This document shows, piece after piece, positions 11,607 through 23,440 of a stretch of DNA of 64,000 bases. Both the position numbers and the translations under genes were made by a program. Numbering within the stretch: position 1 is the first letter of the stretch; each line of letters starts with the position of its first letter. The notes below the pieces were generated by a model. It saw only the letters and a list, made by a program, of their open reading frames with translations, was not told the DNA's origin and searched no databases. The stretch covers positions 1 through 64,000 of the forward strand of contig JABMCL010002401.1 in the NCBI GenBank assembly GCA_018857735.1, written 5' to 3'. The DNA comes from Alviniconcha marisindica. Its lineage: Eukaryota > Mollusca > Gastropoda > Provannidae.

Positions 11607-12115
11607 ATGTGCATTTATCATGTGCTCATCAACACCCTGAGCGCTCACATGATACATGTTGACCTAAATATGATATTCTATACACATGTAGAGCACAGCC
11701 CTACCAAAACAATTTACATAAAGTATTATATGGAAAAACAAACACTGCTGGGCCATGCACTACACACACACACACACAACTGTAGCAGAAACTGGGTACT
11801 GATATTAGTTGGGATTAAAATACTGTGAGAAGAGGACGGTTTTCAGTTTGGCTTTAAAAGAGGAACGGGTTGAGCAGTGTCTCAGGTCTTGTGGGAGTGA
11901 ATTCCACATGTGGGGTCCAAAGCAAGAGAAGGTGCGAAAGATCTGAGTCCAGTGTTTGTATTGTTGGATTTTCAGTATGCAGGTGTCAGAAGAAAAGTGT
12001 AGTGTATGAGATGGAGTGTAGACATGTAGCAGTTCAGAGAGATAAGCAGGACCAGAACCATTTATAGCATTGAAACACATACAAGTGACTTTATACTGTA
12101 TACGTTCTGAAATGG
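11588..12115 (-). pseudogene. CR1-like LINE 3' end, tail-to-tail with the preceding LINE
   Basis: On the minus strand 12080-11805 stays open and encodes a LINE C-terminus: CFNAINGSGPAYLSELLHVY, then FSCFGPHMWNSLPQDLRH and SFKAKLKTVLFSQYF. This is the conserved end of CR1-type polyproteins (AP.YLS.LL..Y.P, WN.LP..LR, FK..LKT.LF). The 3' UTR runs down to an (ATT)n tail at 11606-11588, shared with the (ATA)n tail of the opposing plus-strand LINE. It sits about 160 bp from the first ACOT9-like coding exon, on its 3' side. Confidence 0.75.
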
Positions 12116-12278
12116 GAAGCTACATAATAAAGTAACCTTGAATCTTGAATAACAAGACCACTACTGTACAAAGTGTGGCAGTAAAACCACAATAGCACCA
12201 GCACGGTAGTGGGGTTAAAAGGTATGAGCTTGCTACCAAAACAGCTACCAATAGTGTCAACAACTCACTGATGCTTAC

Positions 12279-12411
12279 CTTGTTTGATGGTGAGAGGTGA
12301 AACTTCTCTGGATGACAGTGAAACTGGACGGTGACATACATGACTGATTACACCTGTTCCACGCCTTATCACCTGGGTCAGCAATAGCAATGGCCGTGCT
12401 ATTGCCATCAT
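12279..12411 (-). CDS. ACOT9: ACOT9-like acyl-CoA thioesterase, first coding exon (mitochondrial presequence)
   Basis: The start is the ATG at 12411-12409 (a second ATG follows at once). The exon ends at donor AAG|GTAAGC (12279/12278) in phase 1. The 44 codons read MMAIARPLLLLTQVIRRG, then HVCHRPVSLSSREVS and TIKQ: hydrophobic, Arg-rich, no acidic residue until Glu near residue 37. That is what a mitochondrial targeting peptide looks like and fits the known location of ACOT9. TTTAACAG directly before 12414 looks like a splice acceptor, so an upstream non-coding exon is likely; it was not located. It joins in frame to the 9397-9436 exon (Q + Ala codon). The start choice is inference from composition and phase. 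Confidence 0.7.
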
Positions 12412-12414
12412 CGT

Positions 12415-13380
12415 CTGTTAAATTAAAGCAAACAGCACATTACACTCCTACTTAATTTGTTAGTTATCTCCCAAAACACAAGCCACAAGCCCTTGAAGGG
12501 GAAAAAAAGAAAAGAAAAAAACAGCAAGCTCAATTGACCATGTTGACCAGTTTTAAAGAGGTCTTTGGGCTGTGCTGTTTTAAAAATCTTTTTTATATAC
12601 TCAAGTATTCAAAGGAATTGTCTGATTTATTACATAAAACACTTACAATGTAGGAACTGTAATTTAAAATAAAGTACATGGTCTCTACATTGTGAGTCTA
12701 TAAGGACCCATAATTTGTACCCAGCTGGCTTGTCAATGTTGCAATAATAATTAACCAGTCACCAGAACAAGCCCACTGCTCAAATACCTTGACACATTTA
12801 TAATTAAGAAGCACGGCAGTGCTGGCATATTTGAAGCATCAGTCTACATGATGATATTTCAATCTTATTTGCAATATCAAACAATGCTAAGGCTATGACA
12901 GAGAGCAGGTTTATTCTGCACATCTGCAGCAATCAAGTAAGCAGATTTACAAAAATGAAGAAACATCATGGCATGAAGTAAATGATGTACAATGTGATGC
13001 ATGTCTTCTTTCTGATGACAATTTGAGAGAACTATTTTAGCTGTTTGATATGTGTTAGTTCTGAGAATGTACTTTCGTCTGCTGTGATGGTAGGGAAAGT
13101 CAAATGATGGCAGTGTGTTGGATACATTCACAGTGTCCACAGTGATCGGTATGATCTTCTTGAGAACATCATCTCTAGGCTAATCCTGCCTGGCATGTAT
13201 TTAAACCAGAAATGCTTAATTCAGCACAACTGCCTTTGCAGGCTTAATGCAGGCTTGTACTGACCATCGCACAAACAATTAAGACTTACGACAGATGGAG
13301 ATTATCACTGACATTTACATTTTGTCATTGAAGAGAATGATTGCAGAGGTACATCTTCAATTTTGTTTTAATTTCTCCAC
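12415..13380. other. No gene seen
   Basis: A 87-codon minus-strand frame at 12877-13140 has no recognised motif and no clear splice context. The remainder is AT-rich. Confidence 0.45.
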
Positions 13381-13390
13381 ACTTTGAAGC

Positions 13391-13709
13391 AGTTTACTGA
13401 ATGGTACAACTCATCCCACTTTCAGGCAAATTTGGGTACTGTATGTCCAAGTTTACAGCCCCCACACGTTTTCACCATTGCTGGTCTTGGTTTGCTGTCT
13501 GGGTTCTTCACTCAGAATATCAACTGCTTCCCTCAGGTAAATGCTCCAGAATCCCTCTCATGTGTGTCCATGCGTGCGTGCATGCAAGCGAGTGTGTGTT
13601 CTTATGTTGTTATTAACTTGTATTAGCTGTAATTTTAATTTGTTTAAACACCTCTTTTTTTCCTCAACAGTTTTCTTCATTCACATGTTACACTGATGGT
13701 ATGTTTCAA
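13391..13709 (+). other. Two candidate exons of an unrecognised gene
   Basis: A first open segment (about 13391 or 13428 to 13539) reads ...QPPHVFTIAGLGLLSGF and FTQNINCFPQ and ends at a good donor CAG|GTAAAT. A second (13671-13698) begins after TTTTTCCTCAACAG, reads FSSFTCYTD, and ends at G|GTATGT. They join in phase 0. The hydrophobic middle could be a membrane segment. No family was recognised, and no further exon could be joined, so this may be chance. Confidence 0.25.
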
Positions 13710-14192
13710 AGCAAATTTCCTTTTAAGGACAATATAGCATTACCTTATCTAATAACTCCCTTGGTTTGTCAAGAGATTAGCTGAAGGTGTGTAAAGTCTG
13801 CATGCACTGATTGGCTAATTGCTAAAGTCAGTCATACTTTGGTGACTGGTTAATTAGTATGGCTCCCTTCTTCTCTTCTCATTGGTTCAGCACAGTTTTG
13901 TGTGGTTGTATGTGCTTTTGCAATTTTTGTTTGGTTCTGTGTGATTTTGTATTAAAATTATACCCATGTCAGAAGAATTCCTGAGTTTAAGAATTCCTGA
14001 GTTTAGGATATACTTTTAACTTGGATGCTCTAGGTGTGGAATGTTTCTAAAACATTTAACAGGGTCTTTGGGCCATTTAAAAAAAATACTCAAGTTATAC
14101 TAGGGTCTGTAATGTAGTGATTTGGAGCAAACTTCTTTCCTGTAGTCACTAAAGAAATGGACATCATCATCATAATGTGGAGGGTGCAAATT

Positions 14193-14194
<2 letters not shown>

Positions 14195-14268
<74 letters not shown>
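14195..14268. repeat. (GT)n microsatellite
   Basis: GT dinucleotide run of 74 bases. Confidence 0.97.
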
Positions 14269-14269
<1 letters not shown>

Positions 14270-14271
<2 letters not shown>

Positions 14272-15780
14272 AAAGCACTTTTATTACAGTACATTGGGCT
14301 ACCAATCTTCTTCTTTTTTCACCCCTGCTTCGAATCTAGTTAAACCAAGTCTGTTGTTAAGATACATTTTGTAGTCCAAAAGTAAAACGAGAAGGTTTTT
14401 AGCTCAATAAGAGGTTTGTAAGGTGCTTGGTCCTACTTCAGTCATGGGGTAGAGTATTCTCTTTCCCTATATGAATGGCTGACCAAGAGATGTTTCCAAT
14501 TACTTCTGGTCAGAGGGCTGTGCACAAGCCTCCCTTGTTCACGCACATCATTGAGCTCAGTATGGAAGAGCTACCTTCACATCTGCATTACTAATCTCTT
14601 CTTTTACCCTAAATTCTGGCCCAGAATGCCTTTTCCCATGGCTGATGTGTCACCATTTCACTGTGTTTTATTACAGATGCATCTGCATAAAAGGCCAGGT
14701 TCGCTATGGCCTGGTTGTTTTCTTGTTCTGAGTCAAACTTCTAAATGGAGTCCTTTTATTATATTACTGGTTAAAAAAGCCATATGGCTCAACTTTTCTA
14801 CATCATATTATAAATATAACTATGTGAAAATGCCAGCTCTGCGACAGCTTTGGTTTAACTTTTCCGTAAATAATCCTGTTCACACTTACATAACCTATCT
14901 TCTACTGTTAACATATATATGAAGGATAATTTAAAGTTTTCTTTCAAAAAATATAAAGAAAAGCACAAGAAAAAACTGAGAAATTACAAAATGAAGTGCT
15001 GTTGTTGTTGTTTTATTCTGTTAGACTGTGAACTGTCCTTTCTCCTTATTCATAGTTAAGTATATTGTATACTGCATGGTTTTGTCCTTAATCCTCAGCA
15101 GTACACATAGGACAACAAAATAAAGTATGTGTAGCTACACTGGCTTTCCAAACCTTTGCACCTTATAATCTCATTGTCTGCTGGTGAATTCACAATGACA
15201 TGTTTGTGACTTATGTTTTTGATTGAATAATATTTGGAACCTTCATACTCCACTTGAATTTCTGTTGAAAGAGACGTGGAAGTTGACCAAGAAAAAGTAG
15301 AACTATTCTGTGAGTGAATGTGTGTGTGTTGGATCACTTTCCCACAGTCATGAGATGCCATGTACCATGTACAAGTAATCATCACAGACATATTTATAAT
15401 CCAACCTGGGAAACAAAGCTGGCTGGATGGCAGGGTGTGGTTCAAGGTGCCCAACAGCATGTGGATGGACTGACTGTCAGAAAGTGATCAAATTAACAAC
15501 CTGAGATCAAGGAGTTGGACTGCTCACCAAACTTGCCTTCTATAAAAGGTAAGACTACGGATCCCTTGTAGATGCTCTGGGGGCCAGATAGTCATGGGTC
15601 AGAAATGGTATTGAATAATTGTGACATTAATTTTGTTTTTTAAACATTACATTTAGTTGTTAAGGCTTTTAGTATGTACACTGCACAACTTTTTTGGTGT
15701 CATTTTGACATTTATTTCACTTGTAATCCAATGACTAAAGTAATGTTGTAATGTACTTATCAAACCAACATTAACTTTAT
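14270..15780. other. Unresolved stretch with two orphan ORFs
   Basis: A plus-strand frame at 14551-14922 (123 codons) and a minus-strand frame at 15095-15460 (121 codons, containing STSTSLSTEIQVEYEGSKYY) are longer than most chance ORFs here but have no recognised motif. They are recorded without a function. Confidence 0.3.
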
Positions 15781-15899
15781 TGTTCTCAAAAGTAACAAAC
15801 AAATGAACACAAACAGAAAGTGTTGTGCATCACAAACACTATGTTGATAACCATAAATAAAATCAACGTTCCTGGTTGAAACAGACATAAGATATTTTA

Positions 15900-16560
15900 A
15901 AGAAAACAATTGTGTACATAACTTCACACCATTTTTCAAAAAACAAAAAACAAAATCTGTTAACAGAAAGAAGTTGTCAAGACACCTATGTAGGAATCAA
16001 TGCAGTAAATTAATAGGATGCAAATTTTTCACAAAAATAACTACTTTAGACTAAGTTTACAAAAATAACTACTTTAGACTATTACTATGTGTGTAGGATT
16101 AGATCAATATTCTTAATATTGAATAAAGTTTGCACACAGACTTATAATTTACAGTCAGTGTGTGTGGATAAACACTGATTAACACACACAAACTATTACA
16201 GTCACTGTGTGTGCATAAACATTGATTAACACAGAAAAACTATGTTTCTTGGTGACTATGTACAGTAACTTCACACATACAGAAACTATTACGCTTACAG
16301 TCACTTTGTGCATATAAACATTGATTAACACAGAAAAAACTATGTTTCTTGGTGACTATGAACAATAATTTCACACCATCACAAAACCAGATGTAGATCT
16401 TAAGCATTTATGTAGCCCAATATACAACAGCAAAACTTCTCCATGACATAATCAGAAAAGCCAGAACACACTGCTGCCAAATATTTCAACTGAAAGGAGC
16501 ATTTGTAATAAGTAAAAGCAAAAATAATGTTGATGTACATAACTTCACACCAAATAAGAC
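15900..16560. repeat. ~100 bp imperfect tandem repeats
   Basis: 'cattgattaacacagaaaaa' followed by 'ctatgtttcttggtgactat' occurs at 16218-16258 and again at 16318-16360, with a more diverged copy at about 16150-16200. A separate 26-bp direct duplication ('aaaataactactttagacta') is at 16034 and 16063. The motif 'tacataacttcaca' flanks the array at 15913 and 16533. Confidence 0.7.
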
Positions 16561-16639
16561 TACTTTTCAGGTTTTATGCCAGTTATTTAGTTGGTGCTTT
16601 GAGCCCAGTCAACCACAAAGTAATTCAGCTCACCTTTAT

Positions 16640-17750
16640 ATGGGGGTTGGGGGAGGAGCGTTTTGGTTGAGGGCGATTTGTTTTTTGTCCAGATTTGTGA
16701 TGGCAACCAACAACACAGACCACAGAAGAGGTATGCCTCCAGTTGAAACTTGCCCAACAACACTGAGAATGGAATTCAGCACACAGTCCATGAACTATGT
16801 GCTGCAGCTGAAAAGACCAGTGGCTACAACTTGGCCATCAGCACACAGAAAATTGGAGGGCTCAAAGAGTGCTGACAATTGGGCAATGCTTTTGTTAAAA
16901 GGAACTGAAGTGTGAAATCTCACAGTGAACCCATTTGACAAAAATCATGAAAACTCCAGACAGGAAGAATGAAGTACAAACAACAAAACTCATTAATGGT
17001 AACCTCCCGATCAGCTACAGTAATGATGAGACAGAGGGGTAAGTAGTACAGTTTGGATGTGAACCGCAGTCAAAGCTGATGATGGAAAGAGACATGGATG
17101 AGAGATGAGGTCTGACGAGGTGGCTTACAGGTAGGTGGTTTGTCTACAACAGGATACCTGATCATGCTCTCCCAGAGAAGACCAGTATTGGCAGCGCAAC
17201 AGCAATGATGTATCATCATGAGCAGAACAAACCCGAAAACACCACTTGCTCCAGATGCTTCACCAAAGGGCACCTAGCTTTATCATGCACCAGTGACATC
17301 GTTTGCAGAACCTACAAACAGCCTGGTCACAAGAGCAGTCTTCTCTCCTGCCCCCTACCACCCGACAGCAGCAGTAATAGCACTGTCTTTGAGAGGCCTG
17401 AAAGGCCAGGAACTCTGGCACCAGCACCAGACTCAGGTGATGTTGAGCCTGACCAGGGGAAAACCGCAGTGGCCACCACAACAACAACCACAACGACCAC
17501 CATGACGCTGGCCCATCCACTCCAGCCAGTCGACTCTCAACTTCCAGGGCAGATCACACAGTCAGTGCCCCATGAGATATGCCCACACAGCTCCCCCACA
17601 CAGCAACCCAACGCTGGCCCATCCACTCCAGCCAGTCAACTCTCAACTTCCAGGGCAGATCACAGTCAGTGCCCCATGAGATATGCCCAGCAGCTCCCCC
17701 ACACAGCAACCCAACTCAGCCAAAGCAGTAAGAACAGGTGACCTCCCAGC
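16640..17750 (+). pseudogene. LINE ORF1 relic with paired zinc knuckles
   Basis: Plus-strand remnants of an ORF1-type RNA-binding protein in several frames: RWFVYNRIPDHALPEKTS (about 17120-17180), then in the frame open from 17205 the knuckles CSRCFTKGHLALSC and CRTYKQPGHKSSLLSC (the second has lost one Cys). A Pro/Ser/Thr/Gln-rich tail follows and ends at 17741. Paired knuckles with a low-complexity tail are known from ORF1 proteins of invertebrate L1/Tx1-type LINEs. No ORF2 follows. The N-terminal portion (16700-17100) has multiple stops. Confidence 0.65.
17505..17713. repeat. ~106 bp tandem duplication in the ORF1 tail
   Basis: The block starting 'acgctggcccatccactcca' at 17505 is repeated at 17611 with a few differences and a two-base gap, doubling part of the low-complexity tail of the ORF1 relic. 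Confidence 0.9.
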
Positions 17751-17759
17751 ACAGCCCCA

Positions 17760-18560
17760 TGACCCCAACAACCATCATCATCTGATGAGACTGGCAGAAA
17801 AGATAATACAATAGTACTACCAGTTGGCATGATCACACTCTTATTCAATATATAAAAACAAAGAAATTATCACAGTTAGAATACTCTTTTTTTTTCTAAC
17901 CTGCAAGATATCCTATTTTCTTTTATTTTTTTAAATTTGTTTGTCAGAATGGTTCTGTTTCTTGGACTATATGATACTGCTTGACCAAATTGAACATGGA
18001 AGCATTTTTAATCTTGATTCACAGACCTTTTAGTGAAATAAGTCAATTTATTTTTTATTGGTTTCAGTTTCTTTACCCTGGTTACAGTTAAGTTCCATCA
18101 ATTTTTTTTTTACTTGATTCTTTCAGGATGAGCATGACTTGATTCTCATTTCTGCCTTCCTGGTTCAATGAAGATTTTTCCCTGCAAACCTTTACCAACC
18201 TAAACTGGAAGGTTTAATGGATAAGAATTGTATGAGAATTGTTTTTGTAGAATTATGACCAGTTTCACACCAAATGTAGCAGAACTGACTGGGCATAAAA
18301 AGACAGTGATCTATGTATTTGACAGGACAGTCTGTGCCAGGAAGTGGCTTGGATTTCTAATTCTATGTTGAGTTCTTGATGAATTTATGCTCTGCCTGTG
18401 TCCATTGTCTGAGTGACATTTGCCATATGTGTTTGCTTTAAAGTGAGTAGAATCACAGAATTTAAAGAAATTAAAGAACTAAACTCTGGTATTTGCTGTT
18501 AAATTATGTCAGGTGCAGAACTAGATGATTCACATTTTTTCTTGGCTAAAGAAAGCTTTT
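17760..18560. other. No gene seen
   Basis: AT-rich sequence without convincing coding or splice signals. Confidence 0.5.
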
Positions 18561-18567
18561 CATGATG

Positions 18568-19205
18568 CACCTTGTGTCCATGTTTAAATATGTGATGTTT
18601 AACATAGCATTACCTTGTTCAAGCATGTCAAAGATTACCAGACATGAATTTTGTTGTTATTTACTGAAAAGGTCAGTGGTATTGTCTGGGACGAAACCCT
18701 TAATATTTACAGCAGTAAAACATCACATATGGACTCATGAATAACATAATATTACAGAAGACAAGGTCATCTACTCAACTTTCTTGTTCTGATGAGACTA
18801 CTTATACTAGTTACAGACAGTACCCACAACAAAACGATTTAGAAGTGTTCAGTAACAATTGTCTGGTATATTACTGCATTTCATACTGCAGCCTGTGTCC
18901 ATGTTTGCACAAGTGACATTTGACATAGGAATATATTGTTCAAGCATGTCAAATATTACTATCCATAAACTCTGTTGTTTTTTGATTGTGAATATGTTTT
19001 TGAATAAATATATTCATCCAAATTGTCAGTGGTATTGTTTGTATTGTCTGGGATAAAACTTTTAGTAGCTTAAGTGGCCAAACATCACAGATGGACACAA
19101 GGGATTCGTGTAATATTCTACAGGACAAAGCCATGTTCTCAATTTTATTGTTCTGGTAAGAATACTTCCAGACAGTACTACAACAAAAAGCTTTAGAAGT
19201 ACCTA
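18568..19205. repeat. ~320 bp tandem repeat, two copies
   Basis: Two adjacent copies (about 18568-18886 and 18887-19205) share in order 'cctgtgtccatgttt', 'tgttcaagcatgtcaaa', 'gtcagtggtattgt.tg', 'aacatcacaga.gga' and 'agacagtac..acaacaaa'. A partial third unit may start near 18385 ('cctgtgtccattgtc'). No coding content. Confidence 0.75.
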
Positions 19206-19527
19206 ATAATAATTCTCTACTGCACTACTGTTGCAAACCCTGAGTATGGTGTGATGATCAACCAGGTCTGATGGGCTATTTTTATGTTGTACTCCTCAGG
19301 TAGTAAAGCTATTTCTTGTAAGTGAAAATATAATCTTCTAACACAGTACTTTGACATGGTTAATCTGTAATAAACAGTTCTGATGTTTGATTTTCACTAC
19401 ATATGTCCCACTTCTGTGTATCACCTTTTGGCACAGGCTCATATGCATGTCAATTTTTTATTAGTCAATGTCTGTGGCCCTATCCAATTGGAATGGATTT
19501 TTTTTTAAACACTTACACGTGTGCAAT

Positions 19528-19528
<1 letters not shown>

Positions 19529-19574
<46 letters not shown>
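19529..19574. repeat. (CA)n microsatellite
   Basis: CA dinucleotide run. Confidence 0.95.
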
Positions 19575-19579
<5 letters not shown>

Positions 19580-20063
19580 AGACCAGCTTTTTCATTTGTC
19601 CTTTTTGTTAAAAATCAAGGTTTGAAAGTCGTGAAAGCATGACTGTGTTCAGTGTGCCTAGCAGTCTGTATGATCAATGATGTCATAACAAGCTGAGGCC
19701 AGCATGTATGTCAAAAGGGTATCAAGTGTGTCACAGGCCAACCTTTTTCTGCTTTTCATTGGTAAAGAATGAACCAGAATGACTACGCCAAAGAGACTTG
19801 ACTGTGCCATGGTGAGCCTGCTTAAATTCAAAGCACATGCACAACTTGAAATAGCTTTCTGTTGTGGATAGTGATAAAACAACCAAATGAAGCATGCAGA
19901 GGGAGAGAAAAATGTGCGCATTTTCTAAGTGTTGTCATCAGCCAGCTTAACTGGCATCTTCTATTTGATTCCCCTTCAAACAAAATCCAAACACATAAAA
20001 GGTTAAAAAGAACACCATTGATTATGACAAAACACAACATGTGATTTTTCAGGGTCAGCCCCC

Positions 20064-20243
20064 TTTTCAAGCTACAAGGCAACATTTAAACAACAGTTGA
20101 ACAGTGGGAAATGAGATGTAGGACACTTGTTTGCTTTTGGTTGAGCTGTTTTGTATCAATTGTTGTTTTCAAGGGCGGATGAGTGTCCTGCATCTCATTT
20201 TTTGATGTTTGACTGTGTTTTGTGTTGTTTTGTAGCTGAAAAT
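20064..20243. mobile_element. Foldback (MITE-like) element
   Basis: The two halves are inverted copies. The left arm carries 'caagctacaaggcaaca' and 'aaatgagatgtaggacact' (20067-20126); the right arm carries 'agtgtcctgcatctcattt' and 'tgttttgtagctgaaaa' (20182-20243). Arms of about 58 bp surround a ~55 bp centre. No protein coding. The size and symmetry fit a miniature inverted-repeat element. Confidence 0.75.
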
Positions 20244-21730
20244 ATGCTCTGTACAACCAGTATTGGAGAAGTGACCAAACATTGAAAATTTTAATTCTCT
20301 TGCAAAAGTCTTATTGATTTCAATTTGTTGCCAGTAAACTAACAAGTTTCCAGTTTATACACAGATACACATACATGCACGCACGTGTGCACATGCTTGA
20401 CAGAAAAGTCAACAAAAGCTCAGTACAGGTTTAAAATACTTTTTTTTTTTAAAATAATAATAATAAATAAAGATTTTAAAAAGGGGATAACAATGGTCCC
20501 TGCAATGGTCACTATAGAACTAAGACTAACATCTCAGTCCCCATGTATCTATGACAAAAAAAGTAACTGGAATGCTAAAATGTACACAACTTCACAACAT
20601 GACAATATTTATGGAGCACATTTTGCTTGCAGCTACAGTTTCTGGATGAAAAAGGCCTAGCAGATTTACTAATACAGTACTTTATCCATTGGCAATGAAG
20701 AATGTTTGGAAAGAAATATTAGAACCAGAAGCAACTAGGTGAAAGGTAGAAACTGTACATAACTTCACAAGATAACTTCACAAAATGAAACCTCAAGGGG
20801 TCTGTAATTTGTATAAAGGATAATCAATGTAATCAATGTAATCAATGAGAATGAGTCCCCCAAAGGTCATCATAAAATAATGCAGGGGTGGGGTGGGGGA
20901 GTCATCAAACAGCACAAACTGAGTGTAAATAACATCACAGCAAGTTTACATATTGCAGTATGTTGTGAAGTTATGTACAAAACAGAGCTGAGTGAAAACA
21001 AAACAATGTGAACTTCTTTTTTCTTCTTTTTTAATTTGGTAAAACAAGTTGTTGATTTGCTTATACTGTAACAGGACATCACTTGGAATATATTGTTTTA
21101 TTCTTTTTAGCCAGTGTACATGTATGACATCACAACATCATTTCATTTTCAATGTGGGGTCAAGTTATGAACACTTAGTTGTCACTTGCCATTTCCACAC
21201 AGCAGATCCAAAATACCTCAAAAATAATCAACCAAATGCGTGCTTGCTGTACAGTGATTATGTTTTATCAACAAAATACAGGGAAGGCTGTATCACACTA
21301 ATGATTCCTTGGCATGAAGTTATGACCGATGTGAACTGCACCCAATTAAGCAAACAACTATAATCATAACTAATTTGAGCATCACACAAGCTTTTCAAAG
21401 TCCACAGTACCAGTGAACAGATTAAGTGCCTATAATTAAGAGCTCACATTGTACATCATGCTCATGACAAATCCTGTTGGATACTCTTAGAAATCTAATA
21501 TTTGCCATTGCCATCACAAGTACAGTCTACCAATGGTCATTGATGTTTTGCCTCAACTTTTATCCACACGAATTTCAGACACTTTTTTTATGTTTGCCAA
21601 TATTATGCCTTCTCGCAAAGAAAATAAGCACATTAAGTCATTTATTACAGTACATAACACAAATGGAGATTCATGACCAAAAAAAACCTAATCTTTATTT
21701 TCTCCACAATTCCCTGCTGTTATAACCAGT
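20244..21730. other. AT-rich region with scattered 'acataacttcaca' motifs
   Basis: The motif 'acataacttcaca' or its complement recurs near 20585, 20754 and 20945, as it does at 15913 and 16533. No gene recognised. Confidence 0.4.
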
Positions 21731-21975
21731 AGTCACAGTTATAGCAAAGGACATTAGGCCTGATTTCATGGGCCTGTTCTAGTCTGGAACCCTTGAGGTG
21801 TGTAGATAAGCTCCCACCTTTTTCCCCTGGTCCCACACCCCTCTGTCTCTTCCCTGCTCCCTGCTTACACTGCATCGGACATCCCTAGCATGGTCTTCTG
21901 GGACACACTGAATAAATACCTCAGTAACTCCCTGTGTGTGATTCTTGGCTAGTAATGGTGTGAGAGGACATAACA
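21731..21975 (+). repeat. 5' LTR of the gypsy element
   Basis: Aligns along its length with 25617-25860. It ends in GGACATAACA like the 3' LTR; its first bases (AGTCACAG) differ from the canonical TGTCATAG kept by the 3' LTR. It contains an AATAAA polyadenylation signal near 21911. The next bases (TTTGGCAATGACGTG) are where a tRNA primer-binding site would lie. Confidence 0.9.
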
Positions 21976-22283
21976 TTTGGCAATGACGTGCCTGGTGTTA
22001 TCATTTTGCCTTCTCTGGACTTAGTTACTGCATCAAAAGCGCGAGACTGTTCTGATTCTTTGTTGGACAACTGGAAGTGTTCACATGAGGAAACTGAACT
22101 GTGTCAGTGACTGACCGTCTGGTGGACAGGTAGTGAGTGATTTCTCATGACAAGAGTGTTCTTGGACTCTCCAGGATCAACAGCTACTGGGTCAGACCAA
22201 ACCATTTTTTCTCCCCCATTTTCCCTTCTTCAGCTCCTTGTGTAGACTAGGACCTTGTGTGAGTAAGGAACTGTTTGTTGAAA

Positions 22284-23030
22284 ATGGCACAAACTGGAAA
22301 ACTAGAAGTGTTTGACTGCACAACTAGTGATGTGGACACTTACTTTGAACGGCTTGAGTCCTACTTTAAAGCAAATAGGGTAGCCACTGATGCCAGGATT
22401 GACACTTTTATTAGTGTAGCAGGAGAGAAGACATACAAGCTCCTGAAGTCCCTCCTGGCACCAGAGAAACCCAAAGACAAAAGTCTGGATGATATAAAGA
22501 AACTATTGCAGGAGCACATGCAGCCCAAAGAGTCTATCATCTGCAGACGGGCTAAAGTTCTACAGCAGGAAACAGGGAGCTTGCGAGTCTATCACTGACT
22601 ATGTTGCAGGGCTGAAGCAGCTGGCAGCTGAGTGTGAGTTCGGGAATTTTGTCAATGAGGCGCTCAGAGACATTTTTGTCATTGGAATTTGGGAGGTGGA
22701 AACACAAAAGAAGCTTAGATCAGAGAAGGATTTAACGTTTTAGAAAGCAGTGGAGAGAGAGGCACTGTCACATGATTTCCTGAGCATTGGGGGTGCCAAT
22801 GCTAGTGGTGTGCCAGGGGCGGATGGGCACTGACACCACAGGGACACTGGCAGGCAGGAGACGCACCACAGGAATTGTTATTGGTGTGTACGGGTGCATG
22901 AGCCCACTGACTGCCCATACAAAACATTTGAATGTCATACATGCAAGAAGAAAGGCCACCTGAAGAAAATGTGTGTTTCAAGGGCCCAACACTTCATTGA
23001 GAAACAAGATAGTGGGAGGCAGGATGAGTA
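22284..23030 (+). pseudogene. Gypsy gag relic
   Basis: The ATG at 22284 begins MAQTGKLEVFDCTTSDVDTY and runs to a frameshift near 22580; the next frame continues DYVAGLKQLAAECEFGNF. A nucleocapsid zinc knuckle FECHTCKKKGHLKKMC lies at about 22927-22976. In-frame stops occur near 22741, 22831 and 23028. Gag would form the particle and package RNA; this copy cannot make it. Confidence 0.85.
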
Positions 23031-23440
23031 ACCAGATGAAGATGATGTCAGTAATCTTGGTCTGTTTCACGACAGCGGTGGCAGTGGGAAGCCATGGTCG
23101 GTCACCCTTGTCATCAACAGCATAGAGCTGGAGATGGAGATAGACACAGGGTTGGCTAGAACCATTGTCAGCCGGGACATGTTTGACAGGCTGCTCGGTG
23201 GTCAGAAACTGGAACCCACTACCACGGTCTTGAGAACCTACGCTGGTGAAATACTGCCACTCTTAGGAACGTTCCAGGTGGAAGTGGGTTATGGAGACAG
23301 TAAGCGCCAACTGGAGTTGTTGGTGGCTAATGTCAGAGGTCAGCCACCTATACTGGGCAGATTTATCTGGACTGGAAGACAGTTTTCCACATCAACTGTC
23401 TCAAGCTGGAGGATGTCCTGGGGAAGCACAAAGAAGTTTT
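23031..23440 (+). pseudogene. Gypsy aspartic protease region
   Basis: Plus-strand frame with MEIDTGLARTIVSRDMF, the Asp-Thr-Gly active-site triad of a retropepsin (DTG at 23141-23149), and downstream LLGTFQVEVGYG and PPILG, the flap and ILG motifs. The frame shifts near 23360 in the protease-RT linker. Confidence 0.85.
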
